DNA of 64,000 nucleotides. It comes from UBA5603 sp964501315 (GTDB lineage: Bacteria; Bacillota_I; Bacilli_A; Izemoplasmatales; Hujiaoplasmataceae). The notes under the pieces were generated by a model, which ran no database searches, was not told where the DNA came from, and saw only the letters and a program-made list of their open reading frames with translations. Shown here in pieces: positions 1 through 7,976 of the stretch. Positions within the stretch are counted from its first letter, which is position 1. Every line of letters starts with the position of its first letter. The position numbers were made by a program, and so were the translations under genes. Location of the stretch: contig CAZCSO010000006.1 in NCBI GenBank assembly GCA_964501315.1, positions 20,813 to 84,812 on the forward strand. Reading direction: 5' to 3'.

Positions 1-1134
1 TATATCTATACAACCGTTCAATACCTATCTACTGTGAAACGGGAAACATTGATGAATCAATTGGCTTCAACGAATTCAACTCAACAGGAAGCTATTGATG
101 AATTGAAAATCGCCTATCAAAACCTTGATCAATCCCATCAAATAACAGAAGGGATGATGCGACTGACAATGACGATTTTGGAACGAGAAGATTTAGATGA
201 TGTATTACAGACTATATTAGAAGAAGCCATTCGAATCATCCCCAAAGCTCAAGCTGGAAGTATCTTGATTTATAATGGCGAGGTGATGGAGTTTAGAGCA
301 GCGTATGGTTATTCACTTAAGAATCTTCAGAAAGTAACCCTTCATAAGGAAGATTTGTTTCAATCGAAACTCAATGATTTGTATGAACCAGCCATCATTC
401 AAGACTTGCGCGTTTTTGATGAAGCTCACTTAGAAGACGAGAAAGTCAAGACCCTTCATGAACAGGGCGCCTTGGTGGCGCAATCCATTTTAACGTGTTC
501 GTTTAAGTATAACAATCAATTTTTTGGATCCATCAACATTGATAATTTTGAATCACGAGATATTTTTGACGAATCAGACAAACGTCTTATCAAACACCTT
601 GCCAAGCAAATTGAAATCACGATTGCCATTCATAAGTTATTTGGTAATGCCATTGGACTTACGCGCTATGATGTCCTTACGCAAGCAAATACACGCCGTT
701 ATCATCTTGAGTTAATGGAAAAATTATACATGAATTCGAAAAAGGCACATACGACATTCGCTGTTGTCTCGTTGGACTTAAATGATCTTAAACAAATCAA
801 TGACCAGTATGGTCATGACGCTGGTGATGATGCCTTACGCTATTTTGCCACTTCCATACGACGATTTATCGCAAAAGATACACTATTTTCTCGTCTTGGT
901 GGCGATGAATTTGTGTTGGCATGCCCATCGAAAACGGCTGAGCAAGTTCGAGTATTAATGACTGAAATCAAAGCGTTCTTTGGGGATCATCCTTTCTTTT
1001 ATCAGCATTACATGATCCCAATCAGTGTTGCAATTGGCGTTGCTGAGTACCCGAATGATGGCGAAACGCTAGAAGAGGTAGTCAAACAATCGGATGTACG
1101 AATGTATGAGGATAAAGCTCAGTCTAAACAATAA
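1..1134 (+). CDS. GAF-GGDEF diguanylate cyclase (5' end probably outside window)
   Basis: Predicted cytoplasmic diguanylate cyclase making c-di-GMP from two GTP. A sensory GAF-like domain (roughly residues 45-200, counted from the GTG at 34) is followed by a GGDEF domain with substrate motif DLNDLKQIND and an intact RLGGDEF signature near residue 289. The RxxD autoinhibitory I-site expected just upstream of GGDEF is not present. The frame is open to base 1 without a stop, and neither the GTG at 34 nor the ATG at 52 has a good ribosome-binding site, so the real start is probably upstream. The gene ends just before a terminator and precedes a second cyclase gene. Active-site residues look complete; the GAF ligand cannot be predicted. 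Confidence 0.85.
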   Translation, partial: YIYTTVQYLSTVKRETLMNQLASTNSTQQEAIDELKIAYQNLDQSHQITEGMMRLTMTILEREDLDDVLQTILEEAIRIIPKAQAGSILIYNGEVMEFRAAYGYSLKNLQKVTLHKEDLFQSKLNDLYEPAIIQDLRVFDEAHLEDEKVKTLHEQGALVAQSILTCSFKYNNQFFGSINIDNFESRDIFDESDKRLIKHLAKQIEITIAIHKLFGNAIGLTRYDVLTQANTRRYHLELMEKLYMNSKKAHTTFAVVSLDLNDLKQINDQYGHDAGDDALRYFATSIRRFIAKDTLFSRLGGDEFVLACPSKTAEQVRVLMTEIKAFFGDHPFFYQHYMIPISVAIGVAEYPNDGETLEEVVKQSDVRMYEDKAQSKQ

Positions 1135-1145
1135 TTTATATCTTT

Positions 1146-1170
1146 AGGTCGAATATTCGACCTTTTTCTT
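1146..1170 (+). terminator. Intrinsic terminator after GAF-GGDEF gene
   Basis: An AGGTCGAA/TTCGACCT inverted repeat is followed by a T-rich run. It lies 12 bases after the stop codon. Confidence 0.75.
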
Positions 1171-1180
1171 TGGTTCTTGA

Positions 1181-1209
1181 TTGAAAACATCACACGCTTA
1201 TGCTATCAT
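1181..1209 (+). promoter_or_regulatory. SigA-type promoter for the membrane GGDEF gene
   Basis: TTGAAA (1181-1186), 17 bases, TATCAT (1204-1209). This places transcription initiation near 1216. A possible TTG start at 1181 is therefore inside the promoter and the ATG at 1238 is preferred. Confidence 0.6.
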
Positions 1210-1237
1210 TAAACCACTAAAGAGAGGGGAACTGCTG

Positions 1238-2362
1238 ATGCCTATTTCACTAACAGAGAGTATTTGGATAATTCTATCATTTGTGTCTGGAAGTTTGATT
1301 ATTGGATTGGTTATGATACTGTTGTACCATTATCAGAAAATCCCGTATCTTCGGAGTTGGGCGTTGTATTGGTTTATGCTCTTCGCTGCCTATTTAAATC
1401 TATATATGTATGCACAATCGGAGCAAGTTTTCTTACTAGCCACTTATTATTACATAATTATTATCAGTGGAATGGTATTTATGCATGCTTCACACCGATT
1501 TTTATCCATTAAAGTACCCATGTGGTTGCTAATTACCGATATCATTATTTTTGTTTCAACGATTGCTATTAGTAGTTCATCGGTATCCGTTATTGTTAAA
1601 CTGTATGCAGTGTTTGGCGTGTTTGGTTGGTATTTATTGGCTTCGGGCGTTTTCTTCATTTGGAAAGAAGGAAAAAAAGCGATGGTCACAGCGATATTAA
1701 TTATGGTCTTAGGCCTTATCAATATCGCGTATCCATTTACCTTTACCAATGTCTATATTCAACAGTTTGGATATACGGTAACATCCATTGTTGGAACGGG
1801 AGTTGGTATTGGCATTTTAGGAATGCACTTTATGAGGCTTTACCATTCAGAAGAACAACTGAAAGAACATCTTCGATACTTGAGTTATCACGATGACTTA
1901 ACACCGTTGCTTAATCGAACCTATATGACCGAAAAATTATCTGAGATGGACAATGACAATCAATTACCGATTGCTCTGATTTTATCGGATTTAAACGAGT
2001 TAAAACTTATCAATGATCACTATGGGCATCGTGCGGGAGATGATTTGATTCGTGCCACCGCAGACATTTTACTCAAGCACACATTTCGGAAAGATATGGT
2101 TGTGCGGTATGGTGGTGATGAATTTGTAACCATCATGTTGCAAACATCCGAAGAAGCCGTTAGTACCTATCTACAATCTGTAAAAAATGATTGTCAATCA
2201 ACGTTGATTCAAGAGCGACCCATTTCTTTGGCGATGGGATATGCACTTAAAAACGATTCATCTATTTCTTTGGATTCCCTATTTGATCAAGCAGAAATCG
2301 TCATGTATCAAGAGAAAAAAATTCATCGTCAAAGTGAAACTAGGCAGGATTCATCTTTATGA
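1238..2362 (+). CDS. Membrane-anchored GGDEF diguanylate cyclase
   Basis: 374-residue membrane protein. The N-terminal half (about residues 5-190) has five or six hydrophobic helices acting as a probable sensor. The C-terminal GGDEF domain has DLNELKLIND and an intact RYGGDEF near residue 292, so it should be catalytically competent. No canonical RxxD inhibitory site is seen at the expected spacing. The ATG at 1238 is chosen because AGAGAGGGGA precedes it and because the promoter occupies the upstream in-frame region. The stop overlaps the ATG of the next gene (ATGA), implying translational coupling. Together with the preceding gene it could supply c-di-GMP to the two riboswitches further on. 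Confidence 0.88.
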   Translation: MPISLTESIWIILSFVSGSLIIGLVMILLYHYQKIPYLRSWALYWFMLFAAYLNLYMYAQSEQVFLLATYYYIIIISGMVFMHASHRFLSIKVPMWLLITDIIIFVSTIAISSSSVSVIVKLYAVFGVFGWYLLASGVFFIWKEGKKAMVTAILIMVLGLINIAYPFTFTNVYIQQFGYTVTSIVGTGVGIGILGMHFMRLYHSEEQLKEHLRYLSYHDDLTPLLNRTYMTEKLSEMDNDNQLPIALILSDLNELKLINDHYGHRAGDDLIRATADILLKHTFRKDMVVRYGGDEFVTIMLQTSEEAVSTYLQSVKNDCQSTLIQERPISLAMGYALKNDSSISLDSLFDQAEIVMYQEKKIHRQSETRQDSSL

Positions 2363-2730
2363 AGCCAACGATAAAACGACACATTTATCTTGTAGGCTTT
2401 TATGTTTTGCTTGTTATTAAGTTTTACGGATGGAATTATGATATAGGGAATGCGCTATCTTCTTTAAAAGATCCTATATTTTTAGTTCCTTTTATCATTT
2501 ATTGGGTTGGCTTCATTTTACACGACATTATTCATTCACCGTTTTCTAAAAGGATTGAACGAGTTAGTCTTATTATCACGTGTATTACCATGACTTTATT
2601 CATGATATTGACCCCCAAACTCAGTAGTGGTTGGGGGTATGTAATATACGGTATTACTCTCCTAGGAAGTCTTGTTTTGGATTATGGATTTTTCCGAACC
2701 TTATTAGCAAACAAAAACGACACCCAATAA
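2359..2730 (+). CDS. Small four-helix membrane protein of unknown function
   Basis: 123-residue hydrophobic protein with about four predicted transmembrane helices and no recognised family. Its ATG overlaps the stop of the upstream cyclase gene, so the two are probably translationally coupled, and it could be a partner of that cyclase (inference). The gene ends inside a hairpin shared with the convergent minus-strand gene. No catalytic motif is visible. Confidence 0.65.
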   Translation: MKPTIKRHIYLVGFYVLLVIKFYGWNYDIGNALSSLKDPIFLVPFIIYWVGFILHDIIHSPFSKRIERVSLIITCITMTLFMILTPKLSSGWGYVIYGITLLGSLVLDYGFFRTLLANKNDTQ

Positions 2731-2740
2731 CGGTGTCGTT
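2714..2740 (-). terminator. Intrinsic terminator for the VOC-family gene
   Basis: AACGACACC/GGTGTCGTT stem (2716-2724 with 2732-2740). Read on the minus strand it is followed by a T run; on the plus strand the following sequence is AT-rich but lacks a clean T run. Confidence 0.7.
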
Positions 2741-3593
2741 ATAATGATAATTTTAAATAAATAAGGGTCCCGTCATCATCTTGAGTTTGGTATCCCTGGT
2801 GAACCTCTTGGATGGAATAACCTTTCTCTTTTAGATGATGAAACGCCGAGGCGATATCTTCACATTTTGGATAGGTCACTGTCAATGATTTTAGCCCTGT
2901 CATGGTATCCGCTTTTTTAATGGGGCCTTTCCATGAGTTAAGGCCGAGATGATGATGGTAGTGGTTTGAACTAGCAAAGATTGATGAAGGTATTTCGGTT
3001 TTTGTTTCCTTGAAGCCGAGACCATCAAGGTAGAAAGCCTTCGCCTTTTCAAGTGAACTTACAGAAAGGTGGATGTGTCCGATAATGGTGCCTTTCGGTA
3101 GGGTTTTAAATTTTGAACCCTCGTTTACAGCATAGTAAATACTGGAATAATCAAGTTCATCCGTAACCATTTTGATTGCGCCAAACTCATCTGTCCAATG
3201 TTCTTCTGGGGTATCCCAAGCAACCTCGATGCCATTGTTTTCAATATCTTGAAGATAAATAGCTTCGCTAACACCGTGGTCTGCGCCACCGACGATGGGG
3301 ATTTGTTGTTCAATGACATGACGTAAAAATAGTCCAAGATCAGCTCGTGAGGGCAATAACAACGCGAAGTGATAGAGGCTGTTTCCATTCTTTGTTATTT
3401 TTGCGAGTGGATTCTCAACTAATCGAAGGATTGGGTCATGGCCATCGATTGATAGGTTAATGGCATTCGGTTCTTCCGAAAATACTTCAAATCCAAGTTT
3501 CTTCGTATAGAACTCTTTCATTTTTTTTAAATCACGTACAACCAACTCGAGATTTGTAAAGTAGGTGTCATGTTTTTGGTGATATGGATGCAT
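2739..3593 (-). CDS. Two-domain VOC (glyoxalase/extradiol dioxygenase-like) protein
   Basis: 284-residue cytoplasmic protein with two vicinal-oxygen-chelate modules, the first starting at NLELVVRDLKKMKEFY and the second at IGHIHLSVSSLEKAKAFY. Size and architecture match the CatE/YfiE-like glyoxalase family of Firmicutes. Candidate metal ligands in the C-terminal module are the His in GHIHLS, the His cluster HYHHHLGLNSWKGP, and an acidic residue near the C terminus. The substrate cannot be told from sequence; ring-cleavage dioxygenase, glyoxalase or thiol transferase activities occur in this fold. It is monocistronic, with GGGAGTGAGG as ribosome-binding site ahead of the ATG and a TATAAT-like box on the minus strand near 3615-3623. 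Confidence 0.82.
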   Translation of the reverse strand: MHPYHQKHDTYFTNLELVVRDLKKMKEFYTKKLGFEVFSEEPNAINLSIDGHDPILRLVENPLAKITKNGNSLYHFALLLPSRADLGLFLRHVIEQQIPIVGGADHGVSEAIYLQDIENNGIEVAWDTPEEHWTDEFGAIKMVTDELDYSSIYYAVNEGSKFKTLPKGTIIGHIHLSVSSLEKAKAFYLDGLGFKETKTEIPSSIFASSNHYHHHLGLNSWKGPIKKADTMTGLKSLTVTYPKCEDIASAFHHLKEKGYSIQEVHQGYQTQDDDGTLIYLKLSL

Positions 3594-3696
3594 AACCTCA
3601 CTCCCTTCTGTTGTTATTATATCAAATCATGGTCTAAAACACTGAAAAGATGCTCAATAATGCAAGCATATTTCGATATTTTTCAGTAAATAATCG

Positions 3697-3725
3697 TTGC
3701 ATTTTTGCTTGAATTTTGGTAATAT
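3697..3725 (+). promoter_or_regulatory. Promoter of the tRNA cluster
   Basis: TTGCAT (3697-3702), 17 bases, TAATAT (3720-3725). It lies about 40 bases upstream of the first tRNA and probably drives all three. Confidence 0.5.
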
Positions 3726-3765
3726 AGATATCGGCTCTAAATGGGATACCGAAATGAGTCTTCGC

Positions 3766-3842
3766 GCGCTCATAGCTCAATTGGATAGAGCGTTTGACTA
3801 CGGATCAAAAGGTTCCGGGTTCGACTCCTGGTGGGCGCGCCA
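3766..3842 (+). tRNA. tRNA-Arg (ACG)
   Basis: The cloverleaf folds fully. Acceptor GCGCTCA pairs with TGGGCGC, the D arm is GCTC/GAGC, and anticodon stem TTTGA/TCAAA encloses loop CTACGGA with anticodon ACG. The T arm carries TTCGACT. Discriminator G and an encoded CCA follow. Confidence 0.96.
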
Positions 3843-3849
3843 TTTTTTT

Positions 3850-3926
3850 CGGGATGTAGCTTAGCTTGGTAGAGCGCCTGGTTTGGGACCAGGAGGTCGC
3901 AGGTTCAAATCCTGTCTTCCCGACCA
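3850..3926 (+). tRNA. tRNA-Pro (TGG)
   Basis: Acceptor CGGGATG pairs with CTTCCCG, and anticodon stem CCTGG/CCAGG encloses loop TTTGGGA with anticodon TGG. CCA is encoded. Seven T bases separate it from tRNA-Arg. Confidence 0.96.
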
Positions 3927-3943
3927 CTATTTACACCAGCATT

Positions 3944-4017
3944 GGACCCATAGCCAAGCGGCAAGGCAAGGGACTGCAACTCCCTGATCGTTGGTTCAAA
4001 TCCGACTGGGTCCTCCA
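3944..4017 (+). tRNA. tRNA-Cys (GCA)
   Basis: Acceptor GGACCCA pairs with TGGGTCC, and the anticodon loop CTGCAAC has anticodon GCA. U is the discriminator base, as expected for tRNA-Cys, and CCA is encoded. It is the last tRNA before a recombinase relic, so it may have been the integration target. Confidence 0.96.
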
Positions 4018-4023
4018 CTGTTT

Positions 4024-4043
4024 TATATATATATATATATATA
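4024..4043 (+). repeat. (TA)10 microsatellite
   Basis: Ten perfect TA dinucleotides directly after tRNA-Cys. Together with the preceding T run it could act as a poor terminator; no further role is visible. Confidence 0.8.
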
Positions 4044-4115
4044 CGTGTATGAAATTCCATGGATATTTAGTCGATTACCGTACAGATAGTGCACACTAAT
4101 TTGTACGTTATTTTT

Positions 4116-4355
4116 TTAGAGTGAACGAGCAGGGGAGTATAGGTTATGTTCCTTTTTGAGACGATCGTTTTCCTTATGGGTATAACGTTGCGTCATTCTC
4201 AGGCTTGTATGGCCAAGGAACTTTTGAACAAAAACGATATCAGCACCATTATTGAGACACATGGTTGCGTATGTATGTCTCCATTTATGAGGACTTATCG
4301 ATACCTTATCGGGTATTTGTAAGTCCTTTTTTATTTTTTCAATTGTCCTTGTAAC
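4116..4355 (-). pseudogene. Truncated tyrosine recombinase (phage-type integrase), C-terminal part only
   Basis: Reading the minus strand gives about 79 residues of the C-terminal catalytic domain of a tyrosine recombinase. Visible are the HxxR box in SPHKWRHTYAT, the GH box in KFLGHTSLRMT, and the nucleophile tyrosine in QRYTH. An in-frame stop lies immediately upstream (4356-4358). There is no start codon, so the core-binding domain, the first catalytic arginine and the lysine strand are gone. The relic's C-terminal end points at tRNA-Cys about 100 bases away, the usual arrangement for an element integrated at a tRNA 3' end. This is a decayed integrative element or phage remnant. Confidence 0.85.
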
Positions 4356-4395
4356 TCACATGTCTGATAACATGAACTGATACCATTTCAAAAAA

Positions 4396-4446
4396 ATTCC
4401 ACAAATTTAAAAAAAATATGAATTAATGTAAAATATATTCCACAAA
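4396..4446 (+). repeat. Direct repeats ATTCCACAAA upstream of the ATPase gene
   Basis: ATTCCACAAA occurs at 4396-4405 and 4437-4446. A third copy of the core TTCCACAAA follows the gene at 5716-5724. They could be operator sites or edges of a mobile unit. Confidence 0.45.
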
Positions 4447-4484
4447 AATATAAAATAGTGATATAATTATTGTGGGTGATAAAT

Positions 4485-5714
4485 ATGTTAATTAAAAGAG
4501 AAATATACCTTTCAAAAATCAGAAAATATTATAATATTGATTTGATTAAGGTTTTGACAGGAATTAGACGAGCCGGAAAATCAAGAATTTTGGAGCAAAT
4601 TATCGACGAATTAAAAAATACAGGCATTGATGAGAACCACATCATTGTTATAAACTTTGAAGATATGGATTATGAATATATAAACACATCTTCCAAATTA
4701 AATGATTATGTCAAATCAAAAATTAGAGACGATAATAAATATTACTTATTTTTGGATGAAATACAACATGTCAAAGATTTCGAAAAAGCAATTGCTTCTT
4801 TTAAAGCTACAAAAAATTGCTCGATATTTGTCACAGGAAGCAATTCCAAACTATTATCGGGTGAACTGGCGACGTTATTGGTAGGAAGAACAGTAGAGTT
4901 TGAGATATTTCCTTTTAATTTTAAAGAAGCTACAGACTATATGAAACTTATCGGAAGAGAAGTGGATCAAGATTTCATTTTTGACTATTTGAAATGGGGG
5001 GGATTTCCTCAAAGATTTAACTTCAGTAGCGAACATGAAATTAAACAGTATTTGGATAATGTTTATGATGGAATCATCTCAAAAGATATTCTAAAACGCA
5101 ATTCTAACATTGAAGAGTATAAATTCAAATCAATATGCTCTTATGTACTGGCAAATGCAGGAAAGGAATTTTCGGCAGCAAATATAGCCAATTATTTTAA
5201 TAACATCAACAATAGAAATAAGATTGAGATAGATAAAAAGACGATCTATAACTATCTTGGAAAAATGGAAAAAGCTTATTTCATTTCTAGAGTAAAAAGA
5301 TTTAATATTGTTGGAAAAGAAATATTGAAAACGATAGAAAAGCAATATGCAATCGATCCGGGATTAAGAACGATAAATACCAATTTAGTTAACTATGAAG
5401 ATACATTTTTTCTAGAAAACATCATTTATAACGAGCTCATTGTTAGAGGGTATGAAGTTTACACGGGTAAAACATACAAAGGTGAAGTAGATTTCGTTGC
5501 ATTAAAAGACATGAAAAAATGTTTTATACAAGTATCATATTATCTGATTAACAAAGGAACGATCGAAAGAGAGTTTGGGGCGTTTACTCCCATTAAAGAT
5601 GCATCTCCAAAAATCATTATGTCATTAGATAAAGTTGACTTATCACATGATGGTATTATTCACATGAATATTGTTGATTTCTTACTGGGAAACATTGATC
5701 TTCCTTTATCTTAA
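4485..5714 (+). CDS. AAA ATPase with DUF4143 C-terminal domain
   Basis: 409-residue ATPase of the AAA_14/DUF4143 family, common in accessory DNA and of unknown cellular role. Walker A is GIRRAGKS (residues 26-33), Walker B is LFLDEIQ (Asp near 91), and a sensor-like VTGSNSKLL segment follows. The C-terminal domain has GEVDFVAL followed by CFIQVSYYL, which resembles a PD-(D/E)XK-type fold core. The ATG at 4485 is preferred; TTG at 4470 and GTG at 4476 are alternatives. TATAAT at 4462-4467 is a possible -10 element. It is much richer in A+T and in ATA/AGA codons than its neighbours and sits between an integrase relic and repeat-rich DNA, so it was probably acquired horizontally. Confidence 0.85.
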   Translation: MLIKREIYLSKIRKYYNIDLIKVLTGIRRAGKSRILEQIIDELKNTGIDENHIIVINFEDMDYEYINTSSKLNDYVKSKIRDDNKYYLFLDEIQHVKDFEKAIASFKATKNCSIFVTGSNSKLLSGELATLLVGRTVEFEIFPFNFKEATDYMKLIGREVDQDFIFDYLKWGGFPQRFNFSSEHEIKQYLDNVYDGIISKDILKRNSNIEEYKFKSICSYVLANAGKEFSAANIANYFNNINNRNKIEIDKKTIYNYLGKMEKAYFISRVKRFNIVGKEILKTIEKQYAIDPGLRTINTNLVNYEDTFFLENIIYNELIVRGYEVYTGKTYKGEVDFVALKDMKKCFIQVSYYLINKGTIEREFGAFTPIKDASPKIIMSLDKVDLSHDGIIHMNIVDFLLGNIDLPLS

Positions 5715-6036
5715 TTTCCACAAACTAAGATATATTTTGAATTTGTGAATGATATCCAAAAACACAAATCCATACTAATCACATAGCAAACTTGGTTGTG
5801 ACAACCTCAAAAGTGGCACAAACTTAGTTATGACAACACACTGTTTTTATACGTTTTTATGACGGTTTATTAGTCTATCTAAAATGACGGTTTTTATTTG
5901 AATGATATTCTATTTCATTGTAATGATATATATTTATAGATATATATTTATTTTATCATCTGTAGAAATTACGATAGAATCAAGTCACTTTATTTGAGTA
6001 TTTTCATGTTTTTGGTATAATAATAGTGAGGTGAAA
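5715..6036 (+). other. Gene-free AT-rich spacer with short direct repeats
   Basis: No credible gene. An 18-base imperfect repeat, AAACTTGGTTGTGACAAC (5788-5805) and AAACTTAGTTATGACAAC (5820-5837), differs at two positions. ATGACGGTTT occurs at 5859-5868 and 5884-5893, followed by an AT-rich TATATATTTA tract. It looks like the worn edge of the island. The promoter of the next gene lies at its right end. Confidence 0.5.
5994..6021 (+). promoter_or_regulatory. Promoter of the flavodiiron protein gene
   Basis: TTGAGT (5994-5999), 16 bases, TATAAT (6016-6021). The ribosome-binding site GAGGTG follows at 6028-6033. Confidence 0.6.
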
Positions 6037-6039
6037 ATG

Positions 6040-7251
6040 ATGCAAACAAATGTATTTGAATTAAAGAAAAATGTATATTGGATTGGCGTCAATGACTACG
6101 ATCTAAGAGTGTTTGATATCGTCATGGAAACCAAGTTTGGAACGACTTATAATGCTTATCTTGTCATCGGCAGTGAAAGAACTGCTTTAATTGATACTAC
6201 AAAAGCTCCTTTTAAAGAAGATTATATTGCCAAACTGTCTTCATTGTACGATATCTCAAAAATTGATTATGTTATTATGAACCATACCGAACCCGATCAT
6301 GCTGGGTCCATTGAAGCACTGTTGAATATAAACCCGAACATAACCGTGGTAGCGACAACGCCCGGTATTAACAACTTAAAAGAAATATTAAATCGTCCTT
6401 TCAAATCAATTCAAACCAAGGAAGGTATGGAGATTTCACTCGGAAATCGCACCCTTCAATTTTACCCTTTACCCTTCTTGCATTGGCCTGATACGATGTT
6501 TACGTACATGAAAGAAGAAGCCATGCTCTTTACGTGTGATTTCTTCGGTGCTCATTATGCTTTTGAAGGCGTTTTGGCAAAGAACGTTCAAAATTGGGAT
6601 GATTATCAATTTGCGTTGAAACATTATTTTGACTCCATCATGTCTCCCTTTAAGAAGTTCGTAAACAAAGCTTTGGACAAAATCCAAAATTTACCCATTC
6701 AGTATGTATTGACTGGTCATGGACCGGTCGTTGATGAAACCAATTTAGAAGAAACAAAAGTACTCTACCGTCAGTGGGCAAAAGGTAAACCTGTCAATCC
6801 ACAACCGCTTATCGTCATTCCGTACGCATCTGCCTACGGGTATACCGAAAAAATGGCAGTTGCGATTGAAGAAGGCATTTTGGAGTATTTTAACGGAAAC
6901 GCTACCGTTGAACGGTATGATTTGGTGACGACGCCCTTGGATACGGTTATTGAACGAATCGATCAAGCCGATGCATTCTTAATTGGGACCACCACCATCG
7001 TCGGTGACAGCGTAAAACCGGTATGGGATGTCATGACTGCGTTGAACTCCACCCTCCACGGGAACAAAGTTGCTGCTGCATTTGGCTCATACGGTTGGAG
7101 CGGAGAAGGCCCATTATTTATTACCGAACGTCTCAAACAACTGAAGATGAAGACGTTAGAACCGTTACGAATCAAATTCAATCCTTCCATTGATCAATTA
7201 AAAGAAGCGAAAGCCTATGGACAAGCATTCGCTCAAATCTTAAAACCCTAA
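6040..7251 (+). CDS. Flavodiiron protein (FprA / rubredoxin:oxygen oxidoreductase type)
   Basis: About 404-residue cytoplasmic enzyme that reduces O2 to water and/or NO to N2O and protects anaerobes. The N-terminal metallo-beta-lactamase-like domain shows the diiron motif NHTEPDHAGS, then a His in PFLHWPDTMF, an Asp in FTCDFFGAH and a His in LTGHGPV. The C-terminal flavodoxin domain begins near residue 255 with IPYASAYGYTEKMA (FMN phosphate loop). No rubredoxin or flavin-reductase domain is fused, so a separate electron donor is needed. Tandem ATGs at 6037 and 6040 are both possible; spacing from GAGGTG favours 6040. It is monocistronic, and with PFOR it supports an anaerobic lifestyle. Confidence 0.92.
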   Translation: MQTNVFELKKNVYWIGVNDYDLRVFDIVMETKFGTTYNAYLVIGSERTALIDTTKAPFKEDYIAKLSSLYDISKIDYVIMNHTEPDHAGSIEALLNINPNITVVATTPGINNLKEILNRPFKSIQTKEGMEISLGNRTLQFYPLPFLHWPDTMFTYMKEEAMLFTCDFFGAHYAFEGVLAKNVQNWDDYQFALKHYFDSIMSPFKKFVNKALDKIQNLPIQYVLTGHGPVVDETNLEETKVLYRQWAKGKPVNPQPLIVIPYASAYGYTEKMAVAIEEGILEYFNGNATVERYDLVTTPLDTVIERIDQADAFLIGTTTIVGDSVKPVWDVMTALNSTLHGNKVAAAFGSYGWSGEGPLFITERLKQLKMKTLEPLRIKFNPSIDQLKEAKAYGQAFAQILKP

Positions 7252-7257
7252 GAAAAA

Positions 7258-7290
7258 CCCTTCCAAGTATATATTTGGAAGGGATTTTTT
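7258..7290 (+). terminator. Bidirectional terminator between convergent genes
   Basis: CCCTTCCAA/TTGGAAGGG stem (7258-7266 with 7275-7283) has T-rich sequence on the plus strand and a T run on the minus strand. It serves the flavodiiron gene and def. Confidence 0.85.
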
Positions 7291-7864
7291 ATTCAGCGTC
7301 TGGGCTATAAAACACAACGGGTTTTATAGTAGGTAATGCATCTTTTACCTTTGAGGTAAAGAGTACACCATTCAAATGATCAAATTCATGTTGGAACACA
7401 ATACCCACGTAATCTTGGAGTTTGAGAAGGCGTTCTGTCGCTTCTCTTGTGGAAAGGTTGATTTCCATAAATTTAACTTTGATGCGCTTGGCTCTCGGAA
7501 CCAATCCGTTTTCTTCTTCATCGACGGAAAGGCAACCTTCACCACCGGGAAGATAGGTTTGCTCTTCACTTGCTGAAAGGATTTTTGGATTGACGACAAC
7601 GTATTCGTGAAGAGCATCACCCTTTTCATTGTATGTGCTCATGACAAACATTCGTTTCATCACACCGATTTGCGGAGCGGCTAAACCTACTGCAGGACGC
7701 AAATGGTATTGTTCTGAGATGACGTCGTCCTGAGAGTTATGTAAATACTCCAACATGGATTGTAATGTTGAAAAATCCGAATCGGATAAAGGCAGCGTAA
7801 CTTCGCTGGCACGTTTATGGAGTAATGGGTTTGGGTCCATCAATATATCATTCATAGTTATCAT
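7289..7864 (-). CDS. def: Peptide deformylase
   Basis: 191-residue metalloenzyme removing the N-formyl group from nascent proteins. All three signature motifs are present: GLAAPQIG, EGCLS (metal Cys) and QHEFDHL (two metal His and the catalytic Glu). Length and the internal insert fit the Gram-positive type 2 enzymes. Upstream in-frame codons exist, but ATG at 7862-7864 is chosen. It is preceded by GGTGAT, begins the conserved MITMNDI N terminus, and a TATAAT on the minus strand lies just upstream at 7881-7886. Confidence 0.95.
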   Translation of the reverse strand: MITMNDILMDPNPLLHKRASEVTLPLSDSDFSTLQSMLEYLHNSQDDVISEQYHLRPAVGLAAPQIGVMKRMFVMSTYNEKGDALHEYVVVNPKILSASEEQTYLPGGEGCLSVDEEENGLVPRAKRIKVKFMEINLSTREATERLLKLQDYVGIVFQHEFDHLNGVLFTSKVKDALPTIKPVVFYSPDAE

Positions 7865-7976
7865 AGTTATCACCATGATTATTATACCATAATGAGATAA
7901 AATGACGCACGTTTTTTGCTTTTTCAGATGAAGGAGAACGAATATATGATACAATAATGACGGAGATGATTGGTCT

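Noticed and set aside
3866..4099. Possible 77-residue protein gene over the tRNA cluster
   Set aside because: It overlaps tRNA-Pro and tRNA-Cys completely; the RNA genes fold perfectly and explain the sequence.
3944..6000. Duplicated tRNA-Cys 3' end marking attR of an integrated element
   Set aside because: I looked for the tRNA-Cys 3' segment downstream of the ATPase gene and found no copy.
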